A DNA stretch of 11,993 nt from Isohypsibius dastychi (Eukaryota; Tardigrada; Eutardigrada; Parachela; Isohypsibiidae), in assembly GCA_034696485.1 (NCBI GenBank), contig JAQIWT010001191.1:1-11993 (forward strand), in the 5' to 3' direction. The first letter of the stretch is position 1. Each line of letters starts with the position of its first letter. Shown here in pieces: positions 9,072-11,993 of this stretch. The notes under the pieces were generated by a model that was not told the DNA's origin, did no database searches, and saw only the letters and a list, made by a program, of their open reading frames with translations. The translations under genes were made by a program, and so were the position numbers.

Positions 9072-9482
9072 CCGTGACGCTCATTGAAATGCGATCAACC
9101 TCAACCTAAAAATATTCGACAAATCAAAGCCTTTTGCTGCTTTTTGCTCTAAACTGCGGTGATAGCAGTTCATGCTTTGATCAGAGAAAGTCCTTTGTAG
9201 AAGAAAAACCGTGAAACGCCTGAAATTTGAGTAAAAATGATGTTTCTTTCCTTTGTTTTATCAAGGGCCGTTCTCACTGCACAATGCTGTTTGCTCGTGA
9301 TAAACTCAAAACCTCCGTCACATACTGTATTGACATGGAAGTTTTGTCCAGGACAACTTTTGCAGCGTGAGTGAGACAATGGGGCAAGTAGCTTTGTTAT
9401 GATACGAAAACATGAAATATCGAAGTCTGGAGAAGAAAACAATTCAGTGGCCCATCAATGCGATAGTCTAACAGCTAGTATA
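9072..9482. other. Region between the convergent 3' ends of lectins C and B
   Basis: About 410 bases. From about 9255 to 9482 it is the 3' flank of lectin B and matches the 3' flank of lectin A in inverted orientation. The open frame 9442-9170 on the minus strand is not preserved in the other copy. No clear AATAAA signal is seen for either gene. Confidence 0.5.
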
Positions 9483-10108
9483 TCAGTCTATAAACCGCTC
9501 GTCGACAAAGACGTAACTGGTGTTGATAGGTGCACTTTCCACTGCAAGAGTGACGGTGATTTTTGGCGCCATTCCTAAAACGTAAATGTTTCAAATAATC
9601 TATTCTGCATATTGAACAATATACCATACTTGGTATAGTCAAGCAGTTATGAACTGTATCCAGATGATACGGTGTCATGCATTTGCCAGGCTGAAGCTTG
9701 CCGTTTGCAGAAACCTTGCAAGATTCGATCCCGCCGCAGAGTGCTCTCAGTCGAATCAGATCATCCAGTTTAGGGCACAAAACTGACACAGTGGTTGGAA
9801 CGTAAGAGGCAGATTTCATATCAATTACACTTCCACTAAGGCAGGATAGTATCTTGGTTTCACCGGCTCTAACTGTGGTTTTAGTGCCGAGCGTCTTGGA
9901 CGAGCTCGTCGTCGACAATGACACCGATGGATTTTGCAAAAGTGTGGGTTGCAGTGAAGATTCCGGTTGTTTGATTGAGGTCATCCGATTTGGCTTGGAT
10001 GCAGTGCAGATATTACCCTTTGGAAAAGTGGTAGATTAGTGCGAGGGTTTGATACGCAGTTTGGTCACTTACTAGTACGAGTAGGTAAAGTGAGTAGGAG
10101 TTCTGCAT
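9483..10108 (-). CDS. Lectin B: secreted SUEL-type protein, inverted duplicate of lectin A
   Basis: Minus-strand exons 10108-10073, 10017-9630 and 9574-9483 have lengths 36, 388 and 92, exactly those of lectin A, and give 171 residues. The signal peptide is MQNSYSLYLLVL followed by GNICTA. The SUEL-like domain has VRAGETKILSCLSGSVID, SASYVP, LRALCGG, IESCKVSAN, GKCMTPYHLDTVHNCLTIP, and in exon 3 MAPKITVTLAVES; it ends DERFID. By hand count about 46 of 171 residues differ from lectin A. All six cysteines of the exon 2 domain and stalk regions are kept in register. No stop or frameshift is seen, so both copies look functional. In exon 3 most base differences change the amino acid. It is divergent from the broken PAN copy. 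Function is as for lectin A, with no known ligand. Confidence 0.8.
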
Positions 10109-11126
10109 GGCAAAAAGAAGTCCAAATGTAAAAAGGTTGCTTGGTGTCCGTTCGGGCACTGGTAATTTATACACTGTTTTCTACAACTAGGATTTTTGCA
10201 GCCTCCGGCTTCGGACAGGTGGCAGTGATTGATGCAAGTATCTGAAATTAAGACGCGTGAGATGTTGGTACTGCTACCAATGTCGTAAATCATTGTGCTG
10301 GTTTTCCATAACCCACTGGAACCGACGCAAGAAGGTTTTTATTGCATCTCGACGTTTGTGACTCGTACAGTGTGTATTATGTAACGAGTTATCAAAATAC
10401 GGAGTCAGTTATAGTGAACCAAGTTATTTAGGCTTAAACGAATTACCAATGTTGTGATGATATCATCACAGGTGGCCGTGAAATCTAAAGAGAAGTCGTT
10501 CACTGTGGCAAAGGGTTGGCCACCACAACGGCCTCCTCAGCCTCATGCCGGCCCCTTCGTAGATAACCACCGTTCCGAAAGGTCTTGCTCAAAGTTCGGC
10601 TGATCCTCGAACTTGAGTCACAATTAATAATGCATGTGTTACTCTACAATAATCACATCAATCGCACCAAAAAACTCAATTCTGAATGACGATCTAGAAC
10701 AAAATTCCCCGCACCATGCTGAGTTGCTGACCGACAATAATCGAGCAATGATGGGGGTCAGGCCGCTCAGAGGAGCAATTTCATGGACGCATACCATGAA
10801 GTACAAACAAAATGAGCAGTACAACATGGTCTACATTTACAGGGAGTCCGAACGGTTAGTGTACCGACCGATTCAGCACAGCTAAATCAAGACTTTCTCC
10901 GTTTCGGGAGTGGAGGCTTCATTGGTACAGTGCATGGTGAAACACTGCCCAAAACTTGCCGACAGATAACATCTACGAAAGAGCTCATTGACGCACATTT
11001 GGAATAGGCAGCCATAGCTTCAATGAAAATGCTTTCTCCCGTTCACCTGATGTGTTTTTCGATACACCGTTTGATTCGGTTTTGTGCAAAACTGAAAAGA
11101 ACGACGAGCTGTTGGATCCATTCGAA
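10109..11126. other. Right-arm divergent intergenic region between lectin B and the broken PAN copy
   Basis: About 1.0 kb, the inverted homologue of 5339-6283. It contains the lectin B TATA element and several conserved blocks, for example the one near 10830 (acaacatggtctaca). Two open frames (10293-10072 minus and 10634-10885 plus) were inspected. Neither is kept intact in the left copy, so neither is called as a gene. Confidence 0.55.
10164..10171 (-). promoter_or_regulatory. TATA box candidate of lectin B
   Basis: TATAAATT on the minus strand, 63 bases before the lectin B ATG. It corresponds to the element before lectin A in sequence and position. Confidence 0.6.
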
Positions 11127-11469
11127 ATGTTGAGACGGAGGTTTCTCTGCATTCTTGTGTTTCGATGCATCAGAGCAGTCAGGTAAAGCTTGACATGTTT
11201 GCCGATCACGACTAAACTTCATTTGCGCACAGATGTGCTAGAATACGGTGATTACAACGATGGACCATTCCCACCGGGACCAGCACCAAGTACTCCTATT
11301 TTTGATATATTGAGACCAAGATGCAGCAGATCGGGCTGAGCATTTCAAAGGTGGGGGGGGGGGGAAGCTAATAGCTTCCACTCATTTGGATAACTTAAGG
11401 ATTATATCGAGAGCAGGGAGCGAAATTTGGAAAAAACCAGTAACATACAAAGAGGGTTGTGTACGTCTA
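11127..11469 (+). pseudogene. Broken 5' copy of the PAN/B-lectin gene
   Basis: The copy matches PAN exon 1 (atgttgagacggagg...), a mini-exon (11233-11290 region: gtgattacaac, then ggaccagcacc) and the start of exon 4 (encoding LRIISRAGSEIWKK, then KEGCVRL). Three kinds of damage are visible. Exon 1 is 56 instead of 64 bases, so an 8-base loss shifts the frame and leads to a stop in the next exon. A run of 12 G at 11353-11364 lies at the start of the exon 4 copy. Everything after about 35 residues of the first PAN module is replaced by transposon-like sequence. Only one mini-exon is present where the intact gene has two. A functional short product seems unlikely. Confidence 0.8.
11353..11364 (+). 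repeat. Homopolymer run of 12 G
   Basis: The intact PAN gene has ggtggggtg at this place. The run in the copy is therefore an expansion, or a sequencing or assembly weak point. Confidence 0.8.
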
Positions 11470-11528
11470 CAGGCCCGGATCGAGGGGGGAGCGACGGAGC
11501 TATAGCACCCCGATTTCCAGCGCCATCG

Positions 11529-11620
11529 ATTGCGGGGGTGCACTTTTTTACTTGAAAAATTTGTCTGATTGCGTGGGTGCATTTATTTTCAACGGGGATC
11601 AGAACTGATTGCGGGGGTGC
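11529..11620 (+). repeat. Three direct copies of ATTGCGGGGGTGC, 39-40 bases apart
   Basis: Copies at 11529-11541, 11568-11580 (ATTGCGTGGGTGC) and 11608-11620, each followed by an A/T-rich filler. Confidence 0.8.
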
Positions 11621-11927
11621 GATGTCGTGATTTTTTCGGTTTTTTCTTAGATATTGACGAAATGCGGTAAAAACTGTATCTAAAGCAGAAAAAATTGCGA
11701 GAACCGAACGCCGATTTTTTGTTTCAATTTATTCAAATTTAAATTAGTTTTGGGCTCGACCCCGAGGAAATAATAAATCCTCAATTGTTTTTATTTTTTC
11801 AGTGTGAAAGCAGATAAGGAGGTTGATGTAGGCAGTTTAGTTCTTTTAGTTGAACTTTAGATAAAGATAACCAATTTTGGAGATGGACCCCCAGTGTATT
11901 TCACGAGACCCCCTGATTTAAAAAATC

Positions 11928-11940
11928 GCACCCCCGCAAT
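11928..11940 (-). repeat. Inverted copy of ATTGCGGGGGTGC
   Basis: gcacccccgcaat is the exact reverse complement of the direct copies at 11529 and 11608. It supports a palindromic transposon-like structure. Confidence 0.8.
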
Positions 11941-11993
11941 TCCCCCTGGAGTCGATCGCTCTAGGTGCGTTTTTTCGGAAACCGATTGCTCCC

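Larger units (their letters stand above)
9255..11469. repeat. Right arm of the large diverged inverted duplication
   Basis: Inverted and collinear with about 4862-7165. It carries lectin B, the intergenic region and the broken PAN copy in the same head-to-head order. Homology on the outer side stops abruptly at 11469/11470, where transposon-like sequence begins, so the arm was probably longer before that insertion. Confidence 0.85.
11470..11993. mobile_element. Left part of a probable hAT-like or other non-autonomous DNA transposon
   Basis: The sequence changes character at 11470, where homology to the PAN gene ends. It begins CAGGCCCGGATCGAGGGG; CAGG-type termini with a GC-rich start occur in hAT-class elements. 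The motif ATTGCGGGGGTGC occurs at 11529, 11568 (one change) and 11608, spaced 39-40 bases, and once inverted at 11928-11940. This resembles subterminal repeats at both ends of an element. GGGAGC near 11488 and GCTCCC at the very end of the window are also inverted. No transposase frame is seen. The far terminus and target-site duplication are outside the window, so the class is tentative. Confidence 0.5.

Noticed and set aside
10634-10885. Plus-strand open frame as a gene upstream of the broken PAN copy
   Set aside because: It lies in the mirrored intergenic region and has no intact homologue in the left arm.
11520-11940. CRISPR-like array from the regularly spaced G-rich motif
   Set aside because: Only three short direct copies plus one inverted, in eukaryotic DNA with transposon-like ends.

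Overview
The window reads as nuclear DNA of an invertebrate animal with a compact genome. Coding regions are split by short GT-AG introns, mostly 55-70 bases. The protein families are metazoan (RING-H2, BTB-BACK, PAN/apple, SUEL galactose-binding lectin). There is no bacterial operon or ribosome-binding-site pattern. A small-genome ecdysozoan such as a nematode or tardigrade fits, but the sequence alone does not settle the phylum.

Layout. The 3' part of a membrane RING-H2 gene lies at 36-511 (+). A two-exon BTB-BACK gene follows at 834-2558 (+). Convergent to it is an eight-exon secreted PAN/B-lectin mosaic gene at 5338-2690 (-). Head-to-head with the PAN gene is lectin A, a three-exon secreted SUEL-type lectin (6284-6913, +). 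A divergent paralogue, lectin C (8222-9071, +), carries a tandem repeat. Then comes lectin B (10108-9483, -), and a broken copy of the start of the PAN gene (11127-11469, +). The copy is cut off by a probable hAT-like transposable element that runs to the end of the window (11470-11993).

The main finding is that roughly 4862-7165 and 9255-11469 form a diverged inverted duplication with arms of about 2.2-2.3 kb around a spacer of about 2.1 kb. The duplicated unit is the divergent pair PAN gene / SUEL lectin. Both lectin copies stay open with identical exon lengths. Of the two PAN copies, the left one is intact and the right one is dead. Lectin C sits in the loop of the palindrome.

The signal peptides and domain content suggest that the PAN gene and the three lectins make secreted carbohydrate- or protein-binding proteins. 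A shared role is an inference from co-location and co-duplication. The RING and BTB genes look like unrelated neighbours. All exon joins were made by eye from splice signals and reading phase; transcripts were not available.
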